NCBI GenBank assembly: GCA_024347015.1
Contig: AP024889.1
Coordinates: 2,976,001 to 3,040,000 of the forward strand
DNA length: 64,000 nucleotides
Direction: 5' to 3'
Source: Vibrio pectenicida
Lineage (GTDB): Bacteria; Pseudomonadota; Gammaproteobacteria; Enterobacterales; Vibrionaceae
Shown here: piece by piece, positions 9,347 to 19,769 of the stretch
Layout of the letters: each line of letters begins with the position of its first letter
Numbering within the stretch: the stretch's first letter is position 1
Position numbers and translations under genes: made by a program
Notes under the pieces: model-generated
Databases searched by the model: none
Told to the model about the DNA's origin: nothing
What the model saw: only the letters and a program-made list of their open reading frames with translations

Positions 9347-9829
9347 ATGTTAAGAAACAAGCACTTTATTGTTGCCCTTATAATAGCCCCTATTCTCTCA
9401 ATTATCGCTTATTTCGCCGCTGATATAGCCGTTAGTGAAAAGCCTCATGCTGCGAAAAAAGGTCAGAGCTATAAGATGATAAGTCAATCGAACTGTCGCT
9501 ACACCAGTGGACTGTGTAATATGGAGAATGGCGACTTTAAGATTAGGTTTCGTTCTGAAAAACTGGTAAATAATCAGCTCGAACTTTCACTTCATGCAGA
9601 ATATGCCGTTGACGACATAAAGGTTTCTTTGGTCGATAGCCAAGAACTAAATATTCCTCCTCTTGAAATGCAACCTCGAGACCAAACTGGGAAAAACTGG
9701 TCCATTAGTTTACCCAAACCGACTTCACCAAGCAGTTGGCTGCGAGTGGTTGTAAAGGCTGAAGGCACCTTATACTATGGTGAAACTCAAATGGCGTTTA
9801 TTAAATACGAAACCTTATTTACAAAGTGA
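9347..9829 (+). CDS. Conserved hypothetical protein with N-terminal membrane anchor
   Basis: The 160-residue product begins with one hydrophobic segment (about 8-28) that could be a signal anchor, followed by a polar domain with two cysteines close together (NCRYTSGLCNMENG) and mostly beta-type sequence. It resembles the uncharacterised protein encoded after the symporter in V. cholerae, but I recognise no functional domain. AGGAAA precedes the ATG. It faces the end of crbS tail to tail with only 15 bp between stops and may belong to the acetate module by position only. Confidence 0.7.
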   Translation: MLRNKHFIVALIIAPILSIIAYFAADIAVSEKPHAAKKGQSYKMISQSNCRYTSGLCNMENGDFKIRFRSEKLVNNQLELSLHAEYAVDDIKVSLVDSQELNIPPLEMQPRDQTGKNWSISLPKPTSPSSWLRVVVKAEGTLYYGETQMAFIKYETLFTK

Positions 9830-9844
9830 TCATGATATCTTCAT

Positions 9845-12800
9845 TTATGAGGTCATCGTTTCCTTTGTAGATATTCGATTTAACAACGTTCTCAGTTTTA
9901 GAGGCTTTACTGGTTTGGGAATAAAATGAAAGCCGTTAGAACAAAGACCATCCATCATGTCATTCGTTCTATCTGCACTAATAATAATACCTTCAAATTG
10001 ATTACCCAGTCTCAGCCGGCATTGTTGTAAAACCTCCAAACCAGTTCTGCCATTATCAAGCCGGTAATCCGACATAATTACATCCGGCTTCCAATCTTGA
10101 TCAAGACATTTTAAACCTGAAAAAAGATCACTGGCAGTACGAACATTACACCCCCAGCGTTGAAGTAGGTTTTCCATACCGATCAAAATGTCAGGCTCGT
10201 TGTCTACACACAAAACATTAATATCATATAGAGACGATTCCAGCTGAGACTGGCTATCTGGCTGCTGATTAAACACTTGCTGACCGCGGCTGAGTGTAAT
10301 TGAAAATACACTACCTTGTTCAGGCCATGAGCGCATGGATATATCATGCCCCAGAACATGAGCAATGCCTTTTGAGATAGCGAGCCCAAGACCAAGGCCT
10401 TGCTCTGAACGAACCTGGCTACCTTGGTTAAATTCCTCAAATATTTCTTGCTGCTTATCTAAAGCAATTCCGACGCCGTTGTCCCATACCTCAATTCTGG
10501 CTTTAGAACCAGCAAGCCTTACCCCCAAAACAACTTTACCTTTAGGGTTATACCGAAAAGCATTAGTTAGAAAATTCTGTACCACTCTTCGCAGCAATTT
10601 GGGATCGGACAACACAACTAACTTACTTGGCACCATTTCAAAGCTTATCCCTTGCTGCTTGGCAAGGGCGCTGAATTCAACATTGAGATTTGATAGTACG
10701 TCATTGACCGCAAAACTATATACGTTGACATCTAGCTTGCCCGATTCCAACCTTGAAATATCCAGCAAATCACCAATCAAGTCTTCTGCCGCTTCCAGTG
10801 CGGTTTCAATGTGTCTCGACAAACGCTGAGCTTCTGCCTCTTGAGCTGTTTCAGATAATGACGAAGCGAATAAACGAGCAGCATTGAGCGGTTGCATCAA
10901 ATCATGACTTACCGCTGCAAGAAAGCGCGATTTCGACTTTGATTCAAGCTCAGAGCGTTGCGTTGCAGTCACCAAACACTTATTCAATTGTTCTAGTTCA
11001 CGAGTTCGTTGATGAACACGTTCCTCTAAACTCTCGTTGGCTTGCTGTAATGCTTTTTCAGCATCACGGAAAGCCGTAATATCAGAAAAGCTCATCACAA
11101 ACCCACCCCCTGGCATGGGGTTCCCTTGCACCTCGATGACCCTTCCATCAGGACGAACTCTTGAAGACGTATGTTTCGTGCCTTGATTAAGATGATACAA
11201 GCGACGGCGAACATGCTCTACTGGATCGCCAGGACCACACAATCCCTGCTCAGCATTATGACTAATAACATCGGCAATAGGCCTGCCAACTTGGATAAAA
11301 CCTTGCGGAAAGGTAAACAATTCAAGATAGCGCTGATTCCACGCCACCAGCCGCTGCTGCTTATCAACCACAGCAATTCCTTGACCAATATGTTCAATTG
11401 CTCCCTGAAGTAATCCACGGCTAAAGTCATATAGCTCAGATGCCTCATCAACTATGGTTGCAACTTCCTCCAACTGCATATTCCGACCTTGCAGAGCAGA
11501 AGATAAAACCAACTTAGCTGAAGACGTCCCAAACACACCTGCCAATACTCTTTCTGTATGACGAATTAAGCCTGCTGGGGCTTGGTTGCTCGGTGTAGCA
11601 TGCTGATTGTGCTGCTCAAAAAATTGGTCAAACGCTGTTCGAACACGCTGACTACCAACAAAACGTGCTGCTAACATTTCAAGCTCACCGATAGTTACTT
11701 TACTCTGATAGAGACTGATATTGTCACTTTCTACTGTCGGAGAGCCGATAAATACACCAGATTGTAATCGTTCACTTAAACTAGTTCGTGTAACCAAGGA
11801 GACTAAGACATAACAGGACGCATTCAATAATAGGCTAATTAACATACCCCAATCTGCACTCTCAATATTGAAAGCAATAAAAAGCCCTGGTGGAGTAACA
11901 AGCCAAGTCACAAACTCACGACTTGCCTCATCAGCTAGCATTGCTGGAGTTTGGCTTAGCAGGGTAATAAGCCAAACGACAAACCCAAAGCCCAAACCAG
12001 CATATACGCCTTTACGATTACCCTTGCGCCAGTACATACCTCCTAATATTGCAGGAGCAAACTGAGCAACAGCAGCAAATGACAGAAAACCAATCGTCGA
12101 CAAAGAATGCGTATTTCCTAGAACATGATAGAACCCCCACGCACCAAGAAAAAGTACCACGATGAGAACACGCCGGATCATCAATAACAACTTAGAAAAA
12201 TGGTGATGCCTGCGCTGAGCCAATTTTGTCCAACGAAGCATAAGTGGAATAACCAGATCGTTCGACATCATAATAGCCAAAGCAATCATTGAAACAATCA
12301 CCATCCCACAAGCGGCTGAAGTTCCACCAAGAAATGCTATTAGAGCAATATGTTCAGCGCCTAATGCCATTGGTAAGCTAATCATGTAGGTATCTGGACT
12401 TATACCACTAATAACGCCTTGTCCAACCCATGCTATCGGTAAAACAAATACAGCCATAAGCAGCAAATAAATAGGGAAAACCCAGCGAACCGTTTTTAAA
12501 TCTTTAGCTCGTTCATTTTCCACCACCATGCTATGAAACTGACGTGGTAAACAAAGTATTGCCAGCATAGTAAGTAAGGTATGAATCAGAAACGTTGCAA
12601 AGTTTGGCGAATGATAAGTTTTCTCTGCAATAGAGAGCAATTGGATATCACTACGCTCGAGAGAGATAAATACAATAAAACAACCAACAGTGAGAAAAGC
12701 AACTAGTTTTATCACAGATTCAAAAGCAATCGCCTTCATCAAACCACGATGATGCTCGGTATTATCTATATAACGAGTACCAAACAAGATAGTAAACACA

Positions 12801-13300
12801 GCCAAAGCAGCTACAACAAACCAAGATATATCCACTCCTTGATTTTCAATGGCTTTAGATAGTTGAGGAGAAATAAGCTCAAGCCCCATAGTAATCGCTC
12901 GAAATTGAAGAGCGATATAAGGCAAAATACCGATCACAGCAATAAGGGTAACCACTATTGCTAACTTTTGAGATTTACCGTAACGAGCAGCGATAAAATC
13001 GGCTATTGAAGTAATATTTTCGCGTTTAGCAGTAATCAAAAGACGAGCTAATACTCGCCATAAAAGAGTAAAAACGAGGATAGGCCCAAGATAAAGCGGT
13101 ATAAAAGACCAAGGGTTAACACTCGCTTGTCCAACCGTGCCATAAAAAATCCAAGAGGTGCAATATACTGTAATTGATAGGCTGTAGATTATAGGGCGCC
13201 AACCAGACAACCAATTGGACTTGCGGTCACCATACCATGCAATGATGAATAGGAGCCCGAGGTACATCAATGATACTGTGATCACCTGCCAGCCTTGCAT
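9845..13300 (-). CDS. crbS: CrbS-type symporter-fused hybrid sensor histidine kinase
   Basis: A 1151-residue fusion. Residues 1 to about 500 form an SSS/SLC5-like membrane domain of about 13 helices. Next come a STAC-like linker (about 520-625), a PAS domain (about 635-750, GQGIAVVDKQQRLVAWN), a coiled-coil segment, the dimerisation helix with phospho-acceptor H799 (AVSHDLMQPLN), an ATPase domain (NFLTNAFRYNP, DNGVGIA, GLGLGLAI) and a C-terminal receiver (about 1030-1145) with D1078 (IMSDYRLD). In V. cholerae CrbS acts with CrbR to induce acs in response to acetate. All catalytic residues are present. Start ATG 13300 has TAAGGA upstream. Whether the transporter half moves or only senses solute cannot be told from sequence. 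Confidence 0.92.
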   Translation of the reverse strand: MQGWQVITVSLMYLGLLFIIAWYGDRKSNWLSGWRPIIYSLSITVYCTSWIFYGTVGQASVNPWSFIPLYLGPILVFTLLWRVLARLLITAKRENITSIADFIAARYGKSQKLAIVVTLIAVIGILPYIALQFRAITMGLELISPQLSKAIENQGVDISWFVVAALAVFTILFGTRYIDNTEHHRGLMKAIAFESVIKLVAFLTVGCFIVFISLERSDIQLLSIAEKTYHSPNFATFLIHTLLTMLAILCLPRQFHSMVVENERAKDLKTVRWVFPIYLLLMAVFVLPIAWVGQGVISGISPDTYMISLPMALGAEHIALIAFLGGTSAACGMVIVSMIALAIMMSNDLVIPLMLRWTKLAQRRHHHFSKLLLMIRRVLIVVLFLGAWGFYHVLGNTHSLSTIGFLSFAAVAQFAPAILGGMYWRKGNRKGVYAGLGFGFVVWLITLLSQTPAMLADEASREFVTWLVTPPGLFIAFNIESADWGMLISLLLNASCYVLVSLVTRTSLSERLQSGVFIGSPTVESDNISLYQSKVTIGELEMLAARFVGSQRVRTAFDQFFEQHNQHATPSNQAPAGLIRHTERVLAGVFGTSSAKLVLSSALQGRNMQLEEVATIVDEASELYDFSRGLLQGAIEHIGQGIAVVDKQQRLVAWNQRYLELFTFPQGFIQVGRPIADVISHNAEQGLCGPGDPVEHVRRRLYHLNQGTKHTSSRVRPDGRVIEVQGNPMPGGGFVMSFSDITAFRDAEKALQQANESLEERVHQRTRELEQLNKCLVTATQRSELESKSKSRFLAAVSHDLMQPLNAARLFASSLSETAQEAEAQRLSRHIETALEAAEDLIGDLLDISRLESGKLDVNVYSFAVNDVLSNLNVEFSALAKQQGISFEMVPSKLVVLSDPKLLRRVVQNFLTNAFRYNPKGKVVLGVRLAGSKARIEVWDNGVGIALDKQQEIFEEFNQGSQVRSEQGLGLGLAISKGIAHVLGHDISMRSWPEQGSVFSITLSRGQQVFNQQPDSQSQLESSLYDINVLCVDNEPDILIGMENLLQRWGCNVRTASDLFSGLKCLDQDWKPDVIMSDYRLDNGRTGLEVLQQCRLRLGNQFEGIIISADRTNDMMDGLCSNGFHFIPKPVKPLKLRTLLNRISTKETMTS

Positions 13301-13348
13301 CTGCTTTCCTTACGTATCTGATTATCCAGTTAAATACCAAAAATTAAA

Positions 13349-13371
13349 AACCTCCCCCTAAGGGCGAGGTT
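13349..13371 (-). terminator. Intrinsic terminator of the MFS gene
   Basis: On the minus strand, AACCTC and GAGGTT enclose a paired CCCT/AGGG core and are followed by TTTTTAATTTTTGG. It lies between the MFS stop and the crbS start, so crbS likely has its own promoter in 13301-13348. Confidence 0.8.
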
Positions 13372-13413
13372 CTATTTAACTCGGTATAGCAATTTAACTC
13401 AATTCATTGTGAT

Positions 13414-14589
13414 TCAATTGTGTGTTTTAGTCTCCATAACTGAACAGTGGCCACGAGTAGGCTCCACACGTATAAATAACGCAACAATTCCCATTCCAGC
13501 CATGGCCCAGAAAACATTAGGCCCCCAATATTCATACCCCCAGCCACACAAAGCAGTCAATAAAGCGATTACGGCACCAAGTGGAATTGCATTGTACAAA
13601 GCCTGTAATGCGACCATTCTATTCACTTCAGAGTGTTGGATATATTGAATGGCGGCAATGTGTGCGATACCAAAGGTCACGCCATGCAAAAGCTGAATTA
13701 GAATAAGCCATGAAAGTGCTGTCGTTGAGGCAGTAAGCCCCCATCGAACAGCTACACCAATTGAAGCAACAACAAAAAGAGTTCTCAGTGACCAACCAGT
13801 AAAAAGTCGCTTGCTCAGAGCAAAAACTGCCACTTCTGCGACTACTCCTAGGCTCCATAAATAGCCAATCATATCTTCAGCATGCCCAACTTCTTTCCAG
13901 TAAATAGCGCTAAAACCATAGTACGCAGCGTGACTGCCCTGAATCAGCGCAACTAAGGTCAAAAATTTAACAACCGAGCTATCTTTAAGCACTTCTCCTA
14001 GCTTAGGTCGAGATGTGGCTCCTTCTTCTACCGTTTTCGGTGTAGGATGAATATTGCGCATTCCAAGTAAAATTGAACATAACATTCCCACTGCTGCGGT
14101 ATACAAAATCATCTCACTGCCAAACTCAGCCGCTAGATATCCGACAACCGTTGAGCCAACAATAAAAGCAATGGAACCCCAAAGTCGAGTCCGGCCGTAG
14201 TCAATCATTTTTATGCGAGCATAATAATTAGCCATTGCATCGGAAAGCGGCACTATTGGCCCGAAACATAAGTTGAATAACACTGTAGCCAGTGCCATTA
14301 GCCAAAAGCTACCGGTGGCAAAGAAATGGAATACAACAAATATGAGCGCAGCCACACTTAACCAACGCAGTGCAGGCATGAGATCTTCAACCTTGTGGAT
14401 ACGTGGGGTAATCAAAATGTTAGCAACACAACGAGTGGCAAAACCAATACCGACCAACAAACCTATATCGGTTGCAGAAACTCCTTGATCCTCAAACCAT
14501 AGTGCCCAAAAAGGCAAATACACACCGTAAGCAAAGAAAAATCCGGCAAAATACTGAGATATCCAGTTGAAAGGAGAAGTGGTCGACAT
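13414..14589 (-). CDS. MFS transporter, HcaT (phenylpropionate permease)-like
   Basis: A 391-residue major facilitator with about 12 membrane helices, of the MFS_1-like group that includes E. coli HcaT: YFAGFFFAYGVYLPFWALWF at the N-terminus, DAMANYY, and YGRTRLWGSIAFI at the start of helix 5. The start is set at ATG 14589 (MSTTSPFNW) because GCGAGG sits 5-10 bases upstream; the frame remains open a further six codons. Vibrio cholerae has the same gene between crbS and acs. The substrate is unknown; annotation as a phenylpropionate carrier rests on family resemblance only. It is divergent from acs. Confidence 0.85.
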   Translation of the reverse strand: MSTTSPFNWISQYFAGFFFAYGVYLPFWALWFEDQGVSATDIGLLVGIGFATRCVANILITPRIHKVEDLMPALRWLSVAALIFVVFHFFATGSFWLMALATVLFNLCFGPIVPLSDAMANYYARIKMIDYGRTRLWGSIAFIVGSTVVGYLAAEFGSEMILYTAAVGMLCSILLGMRNIHPTPKTVEEGATSRPKLGEVLKDSSVVKFLTLVALIQGSHAAYYGFSAIYWKEVGHAEDMIGYLWSLGVVAEVAVFALSKRLFTGWSLRTLFVVASIGVAVRWGLTASTTALSWLILIQLLHGVTFGIAHIAAIQYIQHSEVNRMVALQALYNAIPLGAVIALLTALCGWGYEYWGPNVFWAMAGMGIVALFIRVEPTRGHCSVMETKTHN

Positions 14590-14938
14590 GAAAACCTCGC
14601 AAAGCATATAAAAACTGATGCGACATTATCCCTGTTTATCCATGTAATAAAAGGGAATATTGCTAGGATATACTTCCGTATATATGACTTATTCTTAAGC
14701 ACTCTCCATATTGAGCGCCGTTTACTCATATTCACTACAACAAGTACATTTGTATTCAAAGCCAGAATCAAACATCAAAAACTATCAGCTCTAGTGTCTA
14801 ATTTCTCATCCTAAAGTCTAATTGTCGAATTAGCCCAACTACTAGAAAGTGATAGCTATAGTGGTTTTCAGCGACTAGATAGCATTTTAAACGGACATTT
14901 GCTCAATTCGAAATGAACTGAGCCCAAGGAGAATAACC
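14590..14938. promoter_or_regulatory. acs: Divergent promoter region of the MFS gene and acs, with repeats
   Basis: A 349-bp non-coding region. GTCTAATT occurs twice in the same orientation at 14796-14803 and 14816-14823, exactly 20 bp apart (two helical turns), and the second copy is part of an inverted repeat CTAATT-GTCG-AATTAG at 14818-14833. Such spacing suits a dimeric NarL-type regulator, making this a candidate CrbR site for acs control; that is a guess from geometry. CAAGGAG precedes the acs start. Confidence 0.35.
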
Positions 14939-16888
14939 ATGAGTGAAGCCCACATTTATCCGGTAAAAGAGCACATAGAGAAAAAAACCCATGCGAATAA
15001 TGATACCTATCTCTCTATGTACCAGCAGTCAGTGGCAGATCCAGAGGCCTTTTGGGGAGAGCATGGTAAAATCGTCGATTGGATAAAACCTTTCACTCAA
15101 GTACAGAACACATCATTTGATACTGGTCACGTAGATATAAGATGGTTTGAAGACGGCACACTTAATGTCTCAGTAAACTGTATCGATCGCCACCTTGCCA
15201 AACGTGGGAACGATATTGCCATTATATGGGAAGGTGATGACCCTTACGAAGACACATCACTGACATTCAATCAACTACATCAGCAAGTATGCCGTTTCTC
15301 TAATGCTCTAAAAGCACAAGGAGTTGGCAAAGGAGATGTGGTGTGTCTTTATATGCCAATGGTACCAGAAGCGGCAGTTGCCATGCTAGCTTGTACACGT
15401 ATTGGCGCCGTACATACTGTCGTATTTGGTGGCTTTTCACCCGAAGCACTATCAGGCCGAATTATAGACTCAGATGCTAAAGTGGTCGTTACTGCTGATG
15501 AGGGGGTTCGTGGCGGGCGAGCGGTCCCTCTCAAGAAAAATGTTGATCAGGCGTTAGCAAACCCCAACGTAAAAACTATAGAGAAAGTATTGGTGCTGAA
15601 AAGAACGGGAGGAGCAATTGATTGGCACCACGATCGCGACGTGTGGTGGCACGAAGCAACCGCGGCCGTTTCTGATCACTGCCCTCCTGAAGAAATGAAT
15701 GCCGAAGATCCACTATTTATCCTTTATACATCTGGTTCAACAGGCAAACCCAAGGGCGTTCTTCACACGACTGGGGGGTATTTGGTTTATGCCACCATGA
15801 CTTTCAAGTATGTGTTCGACTACCAGCCAGGCGAAAATTTTTGGTGTACCGCAGATATTGGTTGGATAACAGGTCATACCTATCTCATATATGGACCACT
15901 TGCCAATGGCGCTAAAACGATCCTATTTGAAGGTGTACCTAACTACCCAAATACCAATCGTATGAGCCAAGTTGTCGACAAACACCAAGTAAACATCCTT
16001 TACACCGCGCCAACAGCGATTCGTGCACTAATGGCAAAAGGTAATGGGGCGATAGAAGACACCTCGCGTAGCAGCTTGCGTATTATGGGTTCTGTCGGTG
16101 AACCAATAAACCCCGAAGCTTGGGAGTGGTACTACAAAACCATTGGCAATAGCCAATCTCCAATTGTCGACACCTGGTGGCAAACCGAAACTGGGGGAAT
16201 TTTGATTACCCCACTACCTGGGGCCACTAAACTCAAACCCGGTTCGGCTACCCGCCCATTTTTTGGAGTTCAGCCAGCCTTAGTAGACAACATAGGTAAT
16301 ATCATCGAAGGCGCTGCGGAGGGTAATCTGGTGATCCTAGATTCTTGGCCTGGCCAAATGCGTACCGTATATGGCGACCATGATCGCTTCGAACAGACTT
16401 ACTTCTCAACATTTAAAGGGATGTATTTTACCAGTGATGGCGCACGACGTGATGAAGATGGGTACTACTGGATAACAGGCCGTGTCGATGATGTCTTGAA
16501 CGTGTCGGGACACCGAATGGGAACAGCAGAAATCGAATCAGCTCTAGTGGCATTCGATAAGATTGCTGAAGCAGCCATTGTAGGTATACCACACGACATA
16601 AAGGGCCAAGCAATATATGCCTATATCACCCTCAATGATGGGGAATTTCCAAGTGCGCAATTGCATAAAGAAGTCAAAGATTGGGTTCGCAAAGAGATAG
16701 GGCCAATTGCTACTCCAGATGTATTACACTGGACAGATTCTTTACCTAAAACTCGCTCCGGTAAAATCATGCGACGAATACTACGTAAAATAGCAACAGG
16801 AGATACCAACAACCTCGGTGACACCTCAACACTCGCCGACCCTAGCGTTGTTGACAAGTTGATCGCTGAAAAAGCACAAATTGCATGA
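14939..16888 (+). CDS. acs: Acetyl-CoA synthetase
   Basis: Acs activates acetate to acetyl-CoA through acetyl-AMP and is the high-affinity acetate-scavenging enzyme. The 649-residue length is standard. Motifs are the P-loop-like [16 protein letters not shown] (about 262-277), WWQTETGG (about 413-420), the hinge region [15 protein letters not shown], and the C-terminal [17 protein letters not shown], whose lysine is the usual acetylation target that shuts off the enzyme. The ATG has CAAGGAG upstream. Transcription is probably controlled by CrbSR encoded in the same region. A strong terminator follows. Confidence 0.97.
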   Translation: MSEAHIYPVKEHIEKKTHANNDTYLSMYQQSVADPEAFWGEHGKIVDWIKPFTQVQNTSFDTGHVDIRWFEDGTLNVSVNCIDRHLAKRGNDIAIIWEGDDPYEDTSLTFNQLHQQVCRFSNALKAQGVGKGDVVCLYMPMVPEAAVAMLACTRIGAVHTVVFGGFSPEALSGRIIDSDAKVVVTADEGVRGGRAVPLKKNVDQALANPNVKTIEKVLVLKRTGGAIDWHHDRDVWWHEATAAVSDHCPPEEMNAEDPLFILYTSGSTGKPKGVLHTTGGYLVYATMTFKYVFDYQPGENFWCTADIGWITGHTYLIYGPLANGAKTILFEGVPNYPNTNRMSQVVDKHQVNILYTAPTAIRALMAKGNGAIEDTSRSSLRIMGSVGEPINPEAWEWYYKTIGNSQSPIVDTWWQTETGGILITPLPGATKLKPGSATRPFFGVQPALVDNIGNIIEGAAEGNLVILDSWPGQMRTVYGDHDRFEQTYFSTFKGMYFTSDGARRDEDGYYWITGRVDDVLNVSGHRMGTAEIESALVAFDKIAEAAIVGIPHDIKGQAIYAYITLNDGEFPSAQLHKEVKDWVRKEIGPIATPDVLHWTDSLPKTRSGKIMRRILRKIATGDTNNLGDTSTLADPSVVDKLIAEKAQIA

Positions 16889-16982
16889 ATTGGGTCGTGA
16901 TTGATACGTAGAACGCTTATTTTATATACCCTACCTACATGAGTTTGTATTTTTGTATCAGAATACATTCAAATAAGTTACT

Positions 16983-17007
16983 ACCGTCACAATTGTGGCG
17001 GTTTTTT
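16983..17007 (+). terminator. Intrinsic terminator after acs
   Basis: ACCGTCAC and GTGGCGGT (one G:T pair) enclose AATT and are followed by six T. It lies about 95 bp after the acs stop; 16889-16982 holds nothing else I can recognise. Confidence 0.85.
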
Positions 17008-17112
17008 ATTCATCGGAACCTATCTATTACATTGAAGTCCAAATCAAAGTAGTAAAATTTGTTAGCTTGATAACAGTTCATCGATTTCACATTAGGAGAT
17101 TAGACCAGTAAT

Positions 17113-17195
17113 TTGCTGCTAAATGCTCTGAATTAGCTATAATCTGTTTCTATTTTAAAGACTCAGTATGATTTTTTACAAAATATTCATACTGA
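17113..17195 (+). promoter_or_regulatory. aroQ: Putative aroQ promoter and leader hairpin
   Basis: TATAAT at 17138-17143 is a consensus -10; TTGCTG at 17113-17118 could be a -35 but with a long 19-bp spacer. A 9-bp stem (TCAGTATGA at 17163-17171, TCATACTGA at 17187-17195) with a 15-nt loop lies in the resulting leader of roughly 100 nt. It could be an RNA hairpin or an operator. Confidence 0.4.
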
Positions 17196-17254
17196 ATCGA
17201 CAATATTATGGGAAAATTCCGTTTAATCTCATGAAGTAGGAAGATAGCAGCACA

Positions 17255-17704
17255 ATGACAGCCAAATTACGCATTCTTGTCTTAAATGGTCCAAATTTGA
17301 ACCTGTTAGGACTACGTGAGCCAAATCACTACGGTTCTCAAACCCTATCACAAATTATCGACACATTGGTCAAGCAAGCTCATTCTGTTGGCATTGAGCT
17401 GGAGCATCTGCAATCAAATCGAGAATATGAGTTGATAGAGAAAATTCATGAGTCTTTGGACAAGATTGATTTCATCATTATCAACCCTGCCGCTTTTACA
17501 CACACCAGTGTAGCGCTAAGAGATGCCTTGCTCGGCGTTTCAATCCCATACATTGAAGTACATTTGTCCAATGTGCACACTCGAGAGCCTTTTCGCCATC
17601 ATTCTTATCTATCCGATAAGGCACAAGGCGTGATTTGTGGCTTAGGTGCACAGGGCTATGAATTTGCTTTGTCTGCAGCAATAAAAGCTCTACAAACAAA
17701 GTAA
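17255..17704 (+). CDS. aroQ: 3-Dehydroquinate dehydratase, type II
   Basis: AroQ removes water from 3-dehydroquinate to give 3-dehydroshikimate in the shikimate pathway. The 149-residue product has the type II signatures [20 protein letters not shown] (N-terminal, with catalytic Arg and Tyr), [33 protein letters not shown] and [18 protein letters not shown] with the catalytic His. It sits upstream of accB-accC as in other Vibrio and many gammaproteobacteria. The 71-bp gap to accB contains a small hairpin (CAGCTC/GAGCTG, 17724-17740), so partial readthrough into accBC is possible. Confidence 0.96.
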   Translation: MTAKLRILVLNGPNLNLLGLREPNHYGSQTLSQIIDTLVKQAHSVGIELEHLQSNREYELIEKIHESLDKIDFIIINPAAFTHTSVALRDALLGVSIPYIEVHLSNVHTREPFRHHSYLSDKAQGVICGLGAQGYEFALSAAIKALQTK

Positions 17705-17775
17705 CTTTACATAACACACTCTGCAGCTCTAAATGAGCTGTCTTATTCACAAGATGAAAGAAAGAGAAAGAAAAG

Positions 17776-18231
17776 ATGGATATCCGTAAAATCAAAAAGC
17801 TTATCGAGTTAGTTGAAGAATCTGGCATTGCTGAGCTAGAAATCTCTGAAGGTGAAGAGTCGGTACGCATTAGTCGCAATGGCGTAGGTTTTCAACCTGC
17901 TCCGATGCAATATGCAGCTCCAGCACCTGTTGCAATGCCAGCAGCCCCAGCACCGGCTCAACCAGCACCTGCTACTCCAGAAGCTGCAATACCTACAGGG
18001 CATCATGTCCTTTCTCCAATGGTTGGTACTTTCTATCGAGCTCCAAGTCCTGATGCGAAGTCATTCATCGAAATTGGTCAATCAGTCTCAGCAGGTGAGA
18101 CACTATGTATTGTCGAAGCGATGAAAATGATGAACCAAATTGAAGCCGACAAATCTGGTGTCGTTACTGCGATTCTAGTCGAAGACGGTCAACCAGTTGA
18201 ATTCGACCAACCACTTGTTGTTATCGAATAA
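17776..18231 (+). CDS. accB: Biotin carboxyl carrier protein of acetyl-CoA carboxylase
   Basis: AccB carries biotin between the carboxylase and transcarboxylase parts of acetyl-CoA carboxylase, the first step of fatty acid synthesis. The 151-residue protein has a short N-terminal domain, an Ala/Pro-rich linker (about 41-72) and a biotinyl domain with the acceptor K117 in [11 protein letters not shown] purine-rich stretch of GAAAG repeats stands just upstream of the ATG as ribosome site. accC begins 15 bp downstream. Confidence 0.97.
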   Translation: MDIRKIKKLIELVEESGIAELEISEGEESVRISRNGVGFQPAPMQYAAPAPVAMPAAPAPAQPAPATPEAAIPTGHHVLSPMVGTFYRAPSPDAKSFIEIGQSVSAGETLCIVEAMKMMNQIEADKSGVVTAILVEDGQPVEFDQPLVVIE

Positions 18232-18246
18232 TAGAGGCTATCTCTT

Positions 18247-19590
18247 ATGTTAGATAAATTAGTCATCGCGAATAGAGGCGAAATCGCCCTGCGTATTCTT
18301 CGCGCATGTAAAGAGCTAGGTATCAAAACTGTTGCCGTACATTCAACAGCAGACCGTGATCTAAAACACGTTCTTCTTGCCGATGAGGCTATCTGTATTG
18401 GCCCTGCTCGTGGTATCGACAGCTACCTAAATATTCCACGTATTATTTCAGCCGCTGAGGTTACCGGTGCCGTGGCAATCCACCCAGGCTACGGCTTCTT
18501 ATCGGAGAATGCAGATTTCGCCGAGCAAGTTGAGCGTAGCGGCTTTATATTCGTTGGCCCAAAAGCTGAAACTATCCGCATTATGGGAGATAAGGTTTCT
18601 GCGATCACTGCAATGAAAAAAGCTGGCGTGCCATGTGTTCCGGGCTCCGATGGTCCTCTGAATGAGGATGAATCGGCTAACAAAGCACATGCTAAACGCA
18701 TCGGTTATCCCGTAATCATTAAAGCCTCTGGTGGTGGAGGTGGTCGTGGTATGCGAGTTGTTCGTTCAGAAGGTGAACTAGTCGAAGCCATTGCAATGAC
18801 CAAAGCTGAAGCGAAAGCTGCATTCAACAATGACATTGTTTATATGGAGAAATTCCTTGAAAACCCACGTCATGTTGAAGTACAGATTATTGCCGATGGC
18901 CAAGGTGGCGCTATTCACTTGGGTGAACGTGATTGCTCTATGCAACGTCGCCACCAAAAAGTCGTTGAAGAAGCACCAGCACCTGGAATTACTGCGGAAA
19001 TGCGCAAATACATTGGTGAGCGCTGTACTCGAGCTTGTCTTGAGATTGGCTATCGAGGTGCTGGCACATTTGAGTTCCTATACGAAAATGGTGAGTTCTA
19101 TTTCATTGAGATGAACACACGTATTCAGGTAGAGCACCCAGTTACCGAAATGGTTACTGGTGTTGACCTTATCAAAGAACAATTGCGTGTTGCCGCAGGT
19201 CAACCACTATCATTTACTCAAGATGACATCAAAATTCGAGGTCATGCTATAGAGTGTCGTATTAATGCGGAAGATCCTGAACGTTTCCTACCATCACCAG
19301 GTAAAATCGAACGCTTCCATGCACCTGGCGGTATGGGTGTGCGTTGGGAATCTCATATATATAGTGGTTATACTGTACCTCCACACTACGATTCAATGAT
19401 CGGGAAGTTGATCACCTTCGGTGAAAATCGTGATGTCGCGATTGCCCGGATGAAGAATGCATTAGGTGAAATCATTGTTGAAGGCATTAAAACCAACGTT
19501 ACTCTACAAGAAAGTATCATGAATGATGAGAACTTCCAGCATGGTGGCGCCAACATTCATTACCTAGAAAAGAAACTCGGCCTACAATAA
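18247..19590 (+). CDS. accC: Biotin carboxylase subunit of acetyl-CoA carboxylase
   Basis: AccC carboxylates the biotin on AccB using ATP and bicarbonate. At 447 residues it is full length. The order is the preATP-grasp domain ([22 protein letters not shown]), the ATP-grasp with glycine loop [11 protein letters not shown] (about 159-169), the catalytic segment [14 protein letters not shown] (about 288-301) and a C-terminal domain. It is the last gene of an aroQ-accB-accC unit ended by a strong terminator. Confidence 0.98.
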   Translation: MLDKLVIANRGEIALRILRACKELGIKTVAVHSTADRDLKHVLLADEAICIGPARGIDSYLNIPRIISAAEVTGAVAIHPGYGFLSENADFAEQVERSGFIFVGPKAETIRIMGDKVSAITAMKKAGVPCVPGSDGPLNEDESANKAHAKRIGYPVIIKASGGGGGRGMRVVRSEGELVEAIAMTKAEAKAAFNNDIVYMEKFLENPRHVEVQIIADGQGGAIHLGERDCSMQRRHQKVVEEAPAPGITAEMRKYIGERCTRACLEIGYRGAGTFEFLYENGEFYFIEMNTRIQVEHPVTEMVTGVDLIKEQLRVAAGQPLSFTQDDIKIRGHAIECRINAEDPERFLPSPGKIERFHAPGGMGVRWESHIYSGYTVPPHYDSMIGKLITFGENRDVAIARMKNALGEIIVEGIKTNVTLQESIMNDENFQHGGANIHYLEKKLGLQ

Positions 19591-19616
19591 GCACAAAGTA
19601 AGTCTCTAGTTCGTAA

Positions 19617-19645
19617 AATAGGCAGCAGATGCTGCCTATTTTTAT
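19617..19645 (+). terminator. Intrinsic terminator after accC
   Basis: AATAGGCAGC and GCTGCCTATT form a perfect 10-bp stem with loop AGAT, followed by TTTTATTTC. Confidence 0.9.
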
Positions 19646-19769
19646 TTCTTCTTTACTTGGTGGAACTCCACTGCCAGTTTTGCCACAATACCGCCTTTGT
19701 ATAATGCTTTAACAAGCAACTTATACTCCAATTCTTAGCGTAAATTGTTAACTCAACTGGATTAAAGTG

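Noticed and set aside
14463..14771. Minus-strand open frame across the MFS start and upstream region
   Set aside because: It is out of frame with the MFS gene, overlaps its well-supported start and resembles no protein family.
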